DNA of 64,000 nucleotides from Vitis vinifera (taxonomy: Eukaryota; Streptophyta; Magnoliopsida; Vitales; Vitaceae): contig NC_081822.1 of NCBI RefSeq assembly GCF_030704535.1, positions 7,668,501-7,732,500 of the forward strand, given 5' to 3'. Each line of letters begins with the position of its first letter. Position 1 is the stretch's first letter. Under the pieces are notes generated by a model. That model saw nothing but the letters and a program-made list of their open reading frames with translations. It did not search any database and had not been told where the DNA came from. This document shows positions 35,238 to 48,182 of this stretch, piece after piece. The position numbers were made by a program, and so were the translations under genes.

Positions 35238-37930
35238 ATTTCCAAATTTAGGATTAGTTTCTTTCTTTCTTCTCTAGAAATGACCATTGAAATTCGTGTA
35301 TTTTTTTTTTTTTCCTTTTAGCTCCCCTCGATTAGAATTTGTTTCTCCTGTACATGCTATCTGAACTCGTAGTTGTTCAGCTGTGATAGTGATTATTCAA
35401 TTGATTGATTTTTTATTAAAACAAATTAAAGCTCTCATGTGTCCTCCCTTTCAATCTGCAAACTAAGATCACAGTGGTGGGTGGTGCCAACTTGGAATCA
35501 ATTTTCCATACATACAGCTGCGTCAACGGCAGAGCATTTGCCATTGGCAACGACTTTGTGGCAGAAGGGGTAGAAACAGAAGAGTTGGTTGAGGAGTAGC
35601 GGGAGGGGACACTACTAGACATGTGGGCGTTAAGCCTAACCATTATTATAATTGTATTAGTTAATTAGTAAAGAGAAATGGATGGATGGACGATGCTGAT
35701 GAGATACGAGAGGATGTTTGGTGGTGTGGATAAGAAGAAAGCTTTGGGCACGCGGCTCTCCTGCGGAAGCGATGAGGATGACAGGTGGCCTTGCTTAAGC
35801 CAGGTTCTCTCCCCTCACTTCCTCTATTCCACCCTTCTTTTCCCCACTTCATCACCTCTATTTGGACACGGCATTGAAGGGCTCATTTGTCTTCTGACTC
35901 TTCTCGATCATTAATAGGTTACCTTTCATGGGGTCCTTTTTCAACAATGAAATTGGATGATGATCCTGATAAAATAACAAGTGTTTGTATGATCTATTTT
36001 ATTTAAAGACGAAGGAAGAAGACGAGAGGCAATCTTAACAATCTAGGGATTGGCTCCTCCATTTCTATTTTGTTTTTTTTTCACATGCCTAATTAACTTA
36101 TTTAGAGAGGACAGACAGCGTCACAAGAGGCCATGTTGGCATGCTTAATAGATTTAACCAAAAACAAAGAGTGAGTCAATCTACCCAAAATGCAAGAGCA
36201 TTTTCAACCAGAGAGCCGACCCTTTTTAGAGAAGTGGTGGCAACTGGCAAGCCCATGAGAGGCCATTTGTCACCACATTCTTTTGATAGGAGGCTACATC
36301 TGGAGATAATCCTGACTCTCGATACCATTTATTTAGGATCTGCTGAACTACTCAATTTCCATTTTCCACCATCGTCGGTGCCACACCTTCATAAAAGATT
36401 TAGGCTGTATTTGGCTGGCAGCTCTTATCTAAATCTTAGGCTGAAAAGTAAAAACCATTGCACTACTCGGAGCTTCTAGGTGTGAAAGCCTCCCCCACGA
36501 GCCAAGGAAAAAGAAAAAAAAAAAGCATCCATAGCTTTCAGCCCAACGTTTGGAATAGAGGAACTGACCGAGCCCATTTTAGTTGCTTAGAACATGTTCC
36601 GGAGATTGGGAAATGGAAAATAAAAAATCTCACAGTAGCCTTTTCGTGTGGGGCACAAATTTGAATACTCTTCAGCCTGAAGGCCTAAACCGATCCTCAG
36701 TTAGAAAAGAAAAAACTAGAAGGGAAAACCCCAAAAATTAAGAAGGGTCAACTCAAGGATCAAATGCACTGAATGTAACCGTATATTCACGACCGCGTGG
36801 GCGATGAGTCTAGTCATCTAATGGGGACTGATATAATTTTATTTCACAAACCCAATAGGGTGGTCCTCCTCTTATAATAAGTTTCAACTCTTTTTACTCA
36901 TTATTATCATCATCATATAGACCGACTAGTATGCATAATTTATCTCAATTCATGAGTTCCACCTTTGATTCTCGTCTCTATATGGATCTCCCTGTGTTTA
37001 CCATTTTATTAGCTAAAGAAGATTATGATACGATTGAGTAGCTGTGCCCCACCAAACTGGGGTCCAATGTGTAGTTGGTCGGCAACTTTATAAGAAAGAC
37101 ACTCGGAGATGACATTGGGGTGGCTGGAATTAATACTCTGATACAATGAAAGAGTACCCACCTTCTTGGATTTTTAGTAGAAAGAGGGATAATCAATGTG
37201 TCAAGCTCACGTAAGGCTCGCAGCACGTGAGCAGTGAAACTACTCTAAAATACTAGTCAAGTCTTCACATTACTTGGGAAGCTAGCAAATGGATGTTTGG
37301 ATGGGAACTTGTTTAATAACAATGGGCCTTACGAAATGGATTTTTTTTTTCTTTTTTAACTTTTCCTTTTTTTTTTTTCTTAAAAAAAAAAAAAGAGAAG
37401 AAGAAGAAGAAGAAGACTAGTAATGAACCAGCTAGAACGTTTCAGAAAATGGAAAGACCGATTGCAAGTTGATGTAGGACACAAGATGAATGCTTTGTTT
37501 TACATATGGTATACTCCAAGTTGAAAAGAGCGCTCTCTTTTAATGGTTCTTCTAAGCAGTGTTCTCATTTTGCAGTCTGTACTTGATAAAATTGTACTCC
37601 AACAAATAAGGAAATTGAAGTTTTAGACTGCAGTGTTCTATCAATCATAGAAAAAAATGAAGGTGCAATAGTCAGATGCATGAAATTTATAATAATTTTA
37701 TATTGGCTTTAATTTGAGTGCTTCGTATTTTTTATTCAAAATTTTAGATAGTATGGCAGTCTTGGCAGATAACTCCATCCTCACCAGCAGACATGGAATT
37801 GCAGGGTAAATCTTCCAAGAAGCTTCCTTTGACAAGTCGTTTGTATGGATGATCTGTACGGTTAAACTTCCGGGTCCAACGGTGTGGTTTGGTGGGCAAG
37901 GAAAACAAGGATGACAGATAACGCAAACAC
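35238..37930. other. Intergenic, no gene seen
   Basis: This follows the zinc-finger gene and should include its 3' UTR up to about 35450. Poly-T/poly-A runs and a GAA/AAG run near 37395-37417 are present. Frames in 35416-35914 and 36141-36664 show no family resemblance. Confidence 0.5.
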
Positions 37931-38029
37931 CCAACCCTTTCTAGAAGAGAAGGGAAAAGAAAAGATTGAAAATGAATCATACAAACCCCAACCCTTTCTA
38001 GAAGAGAAGGGAAAAGAAAAAAGATGAAA
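37931..38029. repeat. 57-bp tandem duplication with TTCTAGAA cores
   Basis: CCAACCCTTTCTAGAAGAGA followed by AGGGAAAAGAAAA begins at 37931 and again at 37988. Each copy is internally near-palindromic (CCCTTTCT...AGAAGGG) and contains TTCTAGAA, which looks like a two-unit heat-shock element. A 128-codon minus-strand frame (38130-37744) runs through it and so repeats FLFPSLLERVG, but I do not recognise the product. Confidence 0.7.
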
Positions 38030-38459
38030 GGGCGGTCGTGTTTGGGTGCAATATTTTTAGTAACGGTGGTCTCCCACAGCCAATTCAATAATCTGGCGGC
38101 GGTGAAAGAAGTTCCTACATTCCCGGTCATTAGATAGAGTTTGGGTCTAAATGCCCTCTAAGCCCTTAAAAAGGTCACTTGTAAAAACCCTTTCAAATTT
38201 ATTATCAAACTAATATCTTTGATGCCACTTAGAGTCAGCTAATTTATGTTTTTTTTTTTTTATGAAATTAATTTAAAAAAAAGGTTCAACCCATATTTTG
38301 GAAATACAATTCTATGAAAACTAAATAATACACTGTAGGAAGATATGACTTTGAATTTAAAAGAAGAAGGAATCACATTCAAAAGATGTAAAAGATTTAT
38401 GAGGATGTAAGAGATGCGCAATTCATTAACATCATAATAAACATCTCATACATTAATAT

Positions 38460-39066
38460 TAGGGGTGCAATTTCGGAGTTCAATCCAACCCAACTTGATT
38501 TTGAATGATTGGGCTTGTTTCAAAAAAATATAAACCAGATAAAATTTGAGTTAGGCTTGGACTTAGACATTAGATAACTTGAACCCGAATAAAATATTTA
38601 ATAATAATAACAATAATATATATATTAAAATTAAATTGTCCTATCTAATATCCATAAGATTACTATATATGTTTTGTTCTTGTATATACTAAAATGTGAA
38701 CTTCCATGGGTAAGTTTTTTTTTTTTTTTTTTTTTTCACTTGCTAATATATTATGCACCTTTTTGCGTTTTTTTTCCTCTTGGTGCAACCCAACCTCATC
38801 TAATAAGCTAACTCAAGTTTTGACCTAACTAACCCATATAACCCCCTCAGTTCGACGAATTTGAGTCCAACTCAAATATTTTTCTTCAACGAAGTCTAAC
38901 TTGATTTCAACCAAAGCTCATAGAAATAAATTTTTGGGTTAAGCTTGAGTTGGGGTAACTAAGGTTACAAATTAAATTATATTAGACTGTAGGTAGATTT
39001 GATTTATCCTTAGGTTTAGCTTGGATTGACTATCAATCGACTTATCTTGCTTGAGTCACTCCTCTA
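38460..39066. mobile_element. hAT-like non-autonomous element (tentative)
   Basis: It begins TAGGGGTGCAA and, from the other end, TAGAGGAGTGAC, similar to common plant hAT ends. The interior has reiterated AACCCAACTTGA / GGTTAAGCTTGAGTTGGG-type subterminal motifs and no coding region. I could not find a clean 8-bp target duplication. It interrupts a segment that has a relative at 40505-40800. Confidence 0.4.
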
Positions 39067-41024
39067 ATCAAACATTAAATGGGCATCCCATGCATTGACA
39101 TTGTAATGGGTGACCAATATATAATCTACTCATACTACCATTAAACATAAAAGTGGTCTTGGTACCTATAACACCAACACAAATGACACGATCATATTAA
39201 GGGTAAGCACTATAAAAACTAAAGCAAACGTCTTTGATGGTAGGTGAAATTTATCCACCATCTCTTTATTGAACCTTATGATCATTTATGACTAACTTGA
39301 CTATTAGAGAGATGTTGACTACTCTAGTACCTCCTCATTCTAACCATGTATGCGTAGAACGATTGATTGAATGAATTTTCCAAGAGAAATATTGCAAGGC
39401 AATTAGAGGGTGAATGGAGTTGTCATGTTTGTGGGAAGCATTGAAAATATTTAATTGCCATAGTGCAAATGCAAACTAACAATTATGACTCTTTGCAATC
39501 CAAAAGATTCCACAAACATGTAAAAGATATGGAAAGGAGACTTGATCGTGAAAAATAAGAGATGTTTGGGAAGGATGGAAAGTTAACAAGAAAAACACCA
39601 ATTGATACATTCAACCTCTCTCATTCTATTCCAAAATCCTACTCTTACTACTTCTTAGAATTGAGGATTAATTCTAGAAACCAAGCATCAAGACTTATTA
39701 CTAAGGTAAATATAGCAAGTCTTAATACTATGATTTTCAACTCGATACAAAAAAATAAAAAAAATAAAAATAATCCTCAATTCTAATAAAATAATTAGGA
39801 GTCAAATTCATGACTACCACTACTATCAAGATGTTTGATAGTATTATGATTAAAATGATGTAGTGAAACTGTGAAACCTTAACAAAAGTGAAAAAATGTC
39901 ACAACAATTGCAGTGCAAGCAAATGAAGCCCATCTTCAAGTGCTCCACCAAAATGAAACTTTCTTTTGGGTGTAAAGCATGAACTCATCATTTTGAAGGA
40001 ATGCTTGAACTTTTACGTAAGGATGAACAGAGAACTTATAGTCATCCATAGTACCTTCGAAAGAAGCCTAAGCAAAAAAATAAATAAATAAAAGATGATC
40101 AACAAAAGAATAATAAGAAACAATGAAATAAAGAGTCTTATATCTAATAAACACTTTAAGTAATACTTTTGGGACACCTCAGAGAATTTAAAAAAGGTCA
40201 CTACATAACTAAATGATACATCTACTTGAATTGACCCTCTTACACGGATTTTCCTGCTCATGATTTAATCCCATAGGAAATTTGGAGAGGAGAATAGGGG
40301 GAAAAGGAAGATATAGGAGCACTCAAAGCACTAGGGATACAAGTCAATCCAATAATAAGTAAATTGGACGGGATGTTTATTACCTAGAGCTAGCATTTCT
40401 GCTAGGTAACCATGAAAAAAGATTCGCCCTTATTATGATGCATTTTATGTGAGATTATTTCTCCCATAATTACAGTGGTCGAAGAATTTCCACCACATAG
40501 TTCACATCTCATCAATCATGAGGATGTAATCGACGTTCCATGCATTAACACCATAATGGATGTCCCATTTATTGATACTATAACGAGTGGCAAATATAAA
40601 ATGATCAACTTTTATTCATGTTACTAATAAACACAAGAGCAACTTTGTAGCCTATAATAATATCATAAGTAGTGTGATCATAGTAAAAGGAAAGTGAGAA
40701 TTATAAAAATTAAAGTAAATGTTTTTCACGAATAGGTAAAATTTATGTTGTATCTATTTTTTGAACTTTTTGATCATCTATGCAGAAGAACTAATTGGAA
40801 GAGTCTTTGAAGAGCCATGTGATAAGACAATTAATCAGATAGTGGCATACTCTATAACTCATCAAAGATTATTAGAAACATAACATTAGGTAACTTTTTA
40901 CAAAATAATATACACCAAGTGTAGAAATAAATAAAAATCTACCATCATTTTCGCTCATTATCCACATAAACCATTCAATACGACTTAAACATGGTTGGAC
41001 TGTTTCATAATAAAATAGATAAAA
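39067..41024. repeat. Intergenic region containing a diverged segmental duplication
   Basis: About 38390-38459 plus 39067-39310 resembles 40505-40800: both carry GAGGATGTAA, CATGCATT(G/A)ACA, ATAATGG/GTAATGG and AACTAAAGCAAACGT/ATTAAAGTAAATGT blocks in order. No coding capacity is recognisable. The frame at 39562-39786 is unsupported. Confidence 0.5.
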
Positions 41025-42324
41025 GTTATCACGCCTCAAAACCCACTTCAAAGCTATGACGGTCATTTTACACCTCAAGCCTAAACGTTCCGAGTGGAAA
41101 CGATACAAACATTTATCTTGTAATTAAAAATTACCAATTACCAAATTCCTTTTCAAAGTAGTGGAACAAAATTCTCACATCTCTAAATATCACCTTTAAA
41201 ACTAACATATCAAATAAAGTATTATTATTCAAGCAATTTCAAACTTAAATGATATAGCTAATAGAAATCGAATTATGACATTAAACAAAGTCCCAACAAA
41301 GAGTTTAAACAAACATCCTAATAAAGTCAAATTCCCCTCTAACCACCACTTCTCGCCCTAATTGAGAGTACCTGAAAAAATTTATTAACAAAAAATGATG
41401 AGCTCAAAGCCCAATAAGAAACATTTATACAGTTTCATTAATCAAATAATTTCAATCATACTTGCAAATAGGAGATATAAGATACGATCATTTTTATAAA
41501 AACGTTTGAGTTCAAATATACTAATACATATTAAATTGTTTAACCAAACATTTTCATATCTATTAAAACCATTTCACATCAAATCTAAATTGAACACATT
41601 TCAAATATTTTCACTCTTGTTATTATATAACAAATGATGCTCAGTTAAGTGAGACTTTACAAATGAGTGACTACTTTCAAATGTGTTCAATTTAAAGTGA
41701 ACAAAACTAAATATCAATAATTATAACCCATTAACTAGAGTCATAAGGTAAACTATTATAACCCGTGGACTAGAACCATATAAATTAGAATCAAACACTT
41801 TATTTCATTAATTCAAACTTTAAAAAAAAAAATCATATTTCCACAATTTTCATTTTTTATTAAAAAAATGCTCAAACATATTTTTCATGCAAAACATTTA
41901 TTTTATCCATGCATAAAAATAAAATAATATTTTTACACATTTCAAAATACATAAAAATAAAATTATTTCTTTTTACAAAATTTGCACTAATTTCCCTGAC
42001 TTTGAAAAAACGCTTAAAATCTTAAAGAATTGAGTTTGAAGAATTTACTTATCACCTAACATAATAATATATACAAGATTTATTATTGGTTATTTATCTA
42101 AAGATATAAATTTAACCATTTTAAAAATATTTTATTTAGTTTTAGTAATTCTAATTAATTTCTTATGTTAACATTATTATCAATAATATTATTTTCAACT
42201 TCCTAAACAATAATAATTAATTTAGTGAGTTTCCAAATTTTTATAAAATTCATATTCCTTCCTAATTCTATCCTAATTATTTATTTCTTTATGTATTTAA
42301 ATCAAATTAAAACTTGTACCAAAA

Positions 42325-42325
<1 letters not shown>

Positions 42326-42377
<52 letters not shown>
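42326..42377. repeat. (TTA)n microsatellite
   Basis: About 17 TTA/ATT units run without interruption. Confidence 0.95.
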
Positions 42378-42378
<1 letters not shown>

Positions 42379-42717
42379 CTAACTAATACCTTTTTCTTTT
42401 CCACTTTTTAAATAATATTCATGGACTTGAATTTTTATTTTTACACCAACTCTACCATTTATTATCATAATAATAATAAAAACATTTCTCTTTTTTTTTG
42501 TTTCCTCCCATTTAACTTCCTTCCCAATCCGTCCAAACGCATCCATTTTTTTTGTAACCCTACAGGCCTACACTACACTGCTATACACATCTACTTTTTT
42601 TTTTCTTCATACGTCCAGAAAAATCACATTATTTATTTATTTCCTTTTTCACACCCTATAATCCATATGTTTTCTTTTTCAAAAAAAAAAAAAACCTCTC
42701 ATTATTTATGATTTAGA

Positions 42718-42832
42718 GTGTGTTTGACAGTAATTTTTAAAAGTATTTTTACTATTTCTAATACTTGAAAATTTTTATTTTTCAAATATTAAAAATATTA
42801 TAAACATTTTCTAAAATCACTATCAAACACAC
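42718..42832. mobile_element. 115-bp fold-back MITE
   Basis: GTGTGTTTGACAGTAATTTT at the left is mirrored by GTGTGTTTGATAGTGATTTT read from the right end. Pairing continues into AAAAGTATTTTTA / AGAAAATGTTTATAA, so nearly the whole element can fold on itself. No coding capacity. The superfamily (hAT- or Mutator-derived) is not decidable here. Confidence 0.7.
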
Positions 42833-43369
42833 ATTTTTTTTTTCATTTGAATATTCGAAATTCCCCTATTTTCATCAATAAAACAACATATATTCATAAA
42901 TTTTTAATATTGTAATTTAAAAATTAAATAAACTAACCCTAATTTAGATTGAAATCTTTCAAAGAATTTTTAACTGTTCAAAACTAATTAACGAATTTAA
43001 AATAATAATTTAAGGGTCAAAAATCTTACTTGAAAAATTGATCTTCAACTCTAAACCTTCAATTTTTTAGTCATACATTCTCTGATCTTTTTAATCTCTG
43101 TGTAAAAAAGTTTTTTTGAATAAAGAAGTTTAAAAGCAAAAAGACTTTTCTACCCTTATTAAATTAATTAATTTTTTTCTAAATTAAGGCTTTACCCCTA
43201 AATTGGGTTTGAGGCATTACAAAAGCATAGCATTGGGAATATCCAATTCCCAATTGGGGATATCATGCAACCATACATCACCTAAAAAATTATAAGATTT
43301 TTAGAACTTTGCTTTTATATTTTCTATTTTAATATAAAGTGAGAAAAACTATTACCTATTCATGCACTT

Positions 43370-44239
43370 AAGAGGTGTCAAATGGGTCGCGTTAGGCCAG
43401 TACAGGCCAACGTGTCAAGCTATCAGACCGGCACGACCCACTTAAAAATCGTGTCAGGTCGTGCTGACCCATGCAAGACAAATAGGTGGTTTGGCACGAC
43501 CCATAAGTCCACGTTCTAATCGTGTGGTGTTAGGTCGGGCCATGTCGTGCCAGTGGGCCGTGGCCCATGGGTGTGCACTTTGTTAAAAATTTTAATTTAA
43601 TTTTTTAAATCATTTTTTCTTAATTTTTTTTCATTATTAAATAAAATTTCTTTTTGTTACTTTAAACAACTCTAATAATTATATTTTTTTATTTTTTATA
43701 CACCTTTAATAATTATACTTTTTATTTTTTTTACATTTATATTTATCAAGTTTGTAATTGTAAAATTTATAGAAATGTTAGTTTTTTGTTTTTAAAAATA
43801 GTAAAAAAAATTATATTTGAATTTGTTTATTTTTTATCAAAATAAAAATAATTTTAAAATAATGGAATATAAAATGAAATGAAATATAAAAAAATAATTC
43901 TTTTATTCAATATTTCAATAAATTACATGAAAAAATAAGGAGAAAAAAAAGTGAGATAGTTGATTTACTTTTTTACCTCTAAAACTAGTTGGTATATAAT
44001 TATTGAGAGGGGTATTATAGATATTTGACATATAATAAAAAGTAAAAAGTGAAATTTAAAATGGCCAAATGGGCAAACACGGTGGGTCGACGGGTTGTTT
44101 CTTTAAGCCTAGCACGACCCACTCCTTTGGGTCGTGTCGACCCAACCTACTACAGTGTTGGGCTATGTCGACCCGGCCCGACCTTTTGGCGTGCTGGGTC
44201 ACGGGCCAAAATGGGAGGCCCAATCCAATGGACACCTTT
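43370..44239. mobile_element. hAT non-autonomous element, 870 bp, 8-bp target duplication
   Basis: The 8-mer ATGCACTT flanks both sides exactly (43362-43369 and 44240-44247). The ends are AAGAGGTGTCAAATGGG and, reversed, AAAGGTGTCCATTGG, an inverted pair with one indel. Both subterminal zones are GC-rich and packed with GGCACGACCCA / GGGTCGTG motifs in either orientation, as expected of transposase-binding repeats, while the centre is AT-rich. No transposase. The overlapping short frames at 44049-44494 are by-products of the GC-rich end. Confidence 0.75.
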
Positions 44240-44247
44240 ATGCACTT

Positions 44248-47200
44248 TAATAGTGCTTTCAAATTTGTTCCAAAGTTGCCCTCAAAAGTAAATGATAATT
44301 GTACTTTTATTTTTTTTATTCCTCTCATATCAACTTTCTCTCACATCTCACTTACCACTTGTCAGTTCCCATTTTTTTTTCTTTATTTTCCTTTCTTACC
44401 ATCATATTTATTGTCACCTATTATATTTTTTATTATCATTTTTCTTCTTTTTCCTTTGACAAATTTTAAAATATGCTCATGTATTCTCTCATAAAACTTT
44501 TTAAATTTTCATTTTTTTTCATTCTCTAATCTTTCCATATTTATTGATTTTAATTATTTTTTAGACATATTAAACTTAAAATGATAATATATAATAAATA
44601 ACTAATATAACAAATTAAATAAAAACAAAAATATATAATGGATAAAAATGAAAATATTATTTTACAAATAATATACTTGATGATTTTAAATATTAATTAT
44701 AATAATACATTTGATAAATTAATATTTAAATTTTAAAAGTTTATTTTATTATTTAGAAGTTTATGATATAAGATTTTTTTATATTAATGCTAAATAAAAG
44801 ATTTATTTATTTTGAAAATCTTATTACATGTAAAAGTAAAAATATTTTTATAATACTATTTAAAAAAAAATGTCAAAGGAAAAAAGGAAAAATAACAGTA
44901 AAAAATATAATAGGTGACAATGGATATAGTATTAATTTAAATTTTATCTTTTCGGAAATGACTTTTGTTGACTATGAAAAAAAAAGTATTAATTTAAATT
45001 TTATTCATTTTGCAAACCTCAATAAAATTCAATATAATTTAGTAATTTGGAAAAAAATACACCCTTTTAAAAAAAATAAAAAATTATTACTATTATTATT
45101 TAAAAATCAAATATCTTGGAAAGTATATATTTTTAAAATTGTGTATATAAAAAATAACTAAAAATATGTCAAATTTTTTTTTTAAATGATATATTTTTAG
45201 AGTATATTTTTAAAAAAATTAGTTTTCTAAAAATAATAAATTTTCAGGATAATTATTAAAAAAAGATTTAAAATCGAAAAGTTTATCAAACATTATGGTA
45301 TAATATAATTTTGAAGAGTATATTAGTTTTTTCATATATTATATTTTGTCAATCAATTATATAATTTATACGAATCAACACTTAATTTTTGGGTCAATCC
45401 AGGTCTAAAACACAATTATTTTAAAAATAAATTATACATATACTTATTGACCTATATTAAAATGATAGTACACTTTTTCCTTTACTTTAAAGGATAATTT
45501 TGAAATAAATTTGAAAGCACGATAATTTTGGAACAAATTTGAAAGTAATATTGGGGTGGATGAATAGATACACTTGAAAAGGTAAATAAAAATCTTTTAT
45601 TTTTTTTAATCATTGCATGATTTACCATTGCAGTTTTTAATATAAGACCAAGTACTATCGTTTACCTCGTGTCACTTGTATTTTGGTCCACTTTCTATTC
45701 CCCGTCTTTGCTTTTCCCCGGTTGAAGTGTCACCAGTTGCCCCTTTTGCAGACAAAAAGGCTGTGGTAAATGCCAAAATAGTAGTCTCTAGACTCTAGTA
45801 CATGGTTTCCTTAGCACTGGACCACCGGGAGCAAGGTGAACAGGTCAAATATAATAGAGGATGAGATTAGTGGACGCCACATGGCCTTTCAACCCCCATG
45901 GAAACCACGAGCCCTCCCCAATATAATATTATTATAAGTTTGTATGTGAATGGCTTCTATTTGCAACGGATTTACCAAATTTTCAATCACCTTTTTTCAG
46001 ATACTTAAGTATCCAAGTACAAAAGTGGTGGGAGAAATGAAGTGTAATTGGAGGTGGGGTGGGAAGGAAGTTGTTTTCAATTACAACCACAACGGCAATA
46101 GCATTCTAAAGCTTCTCTCTACTAACATCGTCACATATCCAAATTGTATTGTTGAAATGACTCAACATTGCCTTCCAAAATTAGAAACAAAATGCAGCAT
46201 TTATAAGCTCAAACTACTCAAGTCAATAAGGTTGGGTTCTGAGTGCATGTAAAATCAAGTAGAGTTGACAAATATTCAGCTGAATTAGCTTCAGTTCAAA
46301 AGTTTTTCTTACCACTGATGAAGATTTAGACCCCAAGAAACCGCCATTATCAACAGTAGATAATTGACTTTATTCAGTGCTGCTCCCTATGCTTATAATG
46401 AAAAACACAGACATACCAAGACCAACGTTTAGCGATTAGTATAGTATGTCCATTAACTGAAACAATAAACTTCCAGGTGAAGTGTGTTTCTAACTGTAAA
46501 CAGTGCTCTTTCTCTTTCCTTTTCCTTCATGCAATTTTAAACATTAGTATGCGATCTTCCAGAATTATTCACATGGTTGAAGAACACCAAATTTGACAAA
46601 TATTGTGCATAAAACGGAGTCTACTGGAACGCACTCCCGGATTTCTTGTAAAGACAATAGCAAAGCAGTGTAGAAATGCCTCCATGTACCTACTCCACTT
46701 TAGAATGCTATAATCAATTTCCAGAACCACCAAGACACTTAAGGCATCTTGGACATATTTTCTTGTCTGGAAACTCAGCTGAAGTTTGTGAAAACATCTA
46801 AAATCTGAAGTTTTGGCCAAAAATATATTTTTATCCAACAAATCTTCAGAATTAGCAATTGATCAGCCTGGCTTTTTGAGGTGAACTAATTCAAAGGTCA
46901 GCCCGTGCATGAGTTTCCATGAATACTTGCATATTCATGCCTGGAAGGTTGAATTGTAAAGGGCCACGATATCAAAAGAGTACTACTGTGTGACAAACAA
47001 ACAACAAGCTCAAGGGTATTACAATGTTTGGACATCATGTAAGAAACCCTGGAGAATGAATTAAGACCATTCATCATCACCTATGAATTAAGACCACGCT
47101 AAACCATGGTCCACTGGAAAATTCCCAAAGTGGGAACTTTCTTATTATTCTATGTGTTTAGATATATAATAATAATGCAAGGATTATTGCCGGTGGTGAC

Positions 47201-48182
47201 AAAAGGCGTTGTTGGGCTGCCTGGGTTATCCCTTGGAACTCTGCGTATTACTAGAGTGATGGAGAGAAAATAAGTGCCCAAGTGATTGAGTTTGAATAAT
47301 GGGTTCTTTCAAGGCCGATTAAGAGTAAATAATTAGAGGAGAGAGGTGCAGGGGAGCTGGGGTGGTGGGTGGTTTTTGTAATAATTCTCAAATTTCTAGT
47401 ATTCACTGGCGGGTAGTGTGTAGTAGATTCCGATTCATTCCATCTGGTATGGACGGTGATGGAAAATGGGGAAAATGGATCATGATGATAGCAATGAGCA
47501 AAGAGAAACAAAATTTGAGTGGATTTATAGGAAAGAGGAAATGAAGAATGGTGAAAGCAAATCATAGTGCACCCTTGTTTCAAAGTGGGAGCCCACCCAA
47601 ATGACATTAGTTGACAAGGTTTTTTGAGCATAATAAATAGAGGGTGAATAAGATATGTGTGTGCTGGTGAGCGAAGCATATTAATACTCAGAATATTTTG
47701 AGTTTTTTTTTTTTTTTTTTGAGAACAGGGAGTGGATGCGAAGAAGTGATCAAAAGAGGAATAAATGAGAAAAATAAAATAAAGAAGAGAGAAGAGAGAA
47801 GAGAGAGTGAGATAATCATATCCTTACCCAAAAAAGTAGAAGAAAACAAAACTTGAAAAGCAACCGCATGCGAAAATCCAATGGTGGAGATTAGAAGAGG
47901 AGATGGCCGCGAAAACACGGAGCCGCTCGTGCCCAGAGTTTGGAAGATATTCCAACAGCAGCATAGACTCCACCGTCAATCAAACTCAACCTAACCACAG
48001 TTACCTTTAACCTAACCCCACCACTGGCCACTATCCTCCTCTCTCTTAACGTCCTCCAAGCCTCACTCCCTCCTCCCCACTTTCTTCTTTGCTTCCAACT
48101 CAAGAAACACATTTCCTACTACCGTCGGATCGGAAATCCGGGGGCTGGGGGCGGGGGAGAGGAGATCTGACGGTCAGGGGAG
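44248..48182. other. Intergenic and 5' flank of the LBD gene
   Basis: 44248-45650 is AT-rich with no gene. 45650-48182 is more balanced in composition and should include the LBD promoter: a T20 run near 47705, GAGA-type purine repeats near 47785-47810 and a CT-rich likely leader at 48030-48100. No family resemblance was seen in the frames at 46569-46841 or 47251-47679. Confidence 0.5.

Larger units (their letters stand above)
41025..43222. mobile_element. Candidate 2.2-kb element with inverted ends
   Basis: The left edge TTATCACGCCTCAAAACCCA and the reversed right edge TTGTAATGCCTCAAACCCAA are inverted copies. The interior is AT-rich, lacks a transposase or polymerase frame, and contains the (TTA)n run and a MITE. 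It could be a solo LTR or an unclassified DNA element; the target duplication is unclear. Confidence 0.35.

Noticed and set aside
44049..44494. Three overlapping frames of 80-141 aa
   Set aside because: They arise from the GC-rich subterminal repeats of the hAT element and are mutually exclusive.
47251..47679. 142-aa minus-strand frame
   Set aside because: Ser/His/Leu-rich composition without domains, in the promoter flank of the LBD gene.
47785..47815. AGAAGAGAGAGTGAGAT, reminiscent of miR156
   Set aside because: The TGACAG start of miR156 is missing and no hairpin partner is visible; it is GA-rich low complexity.
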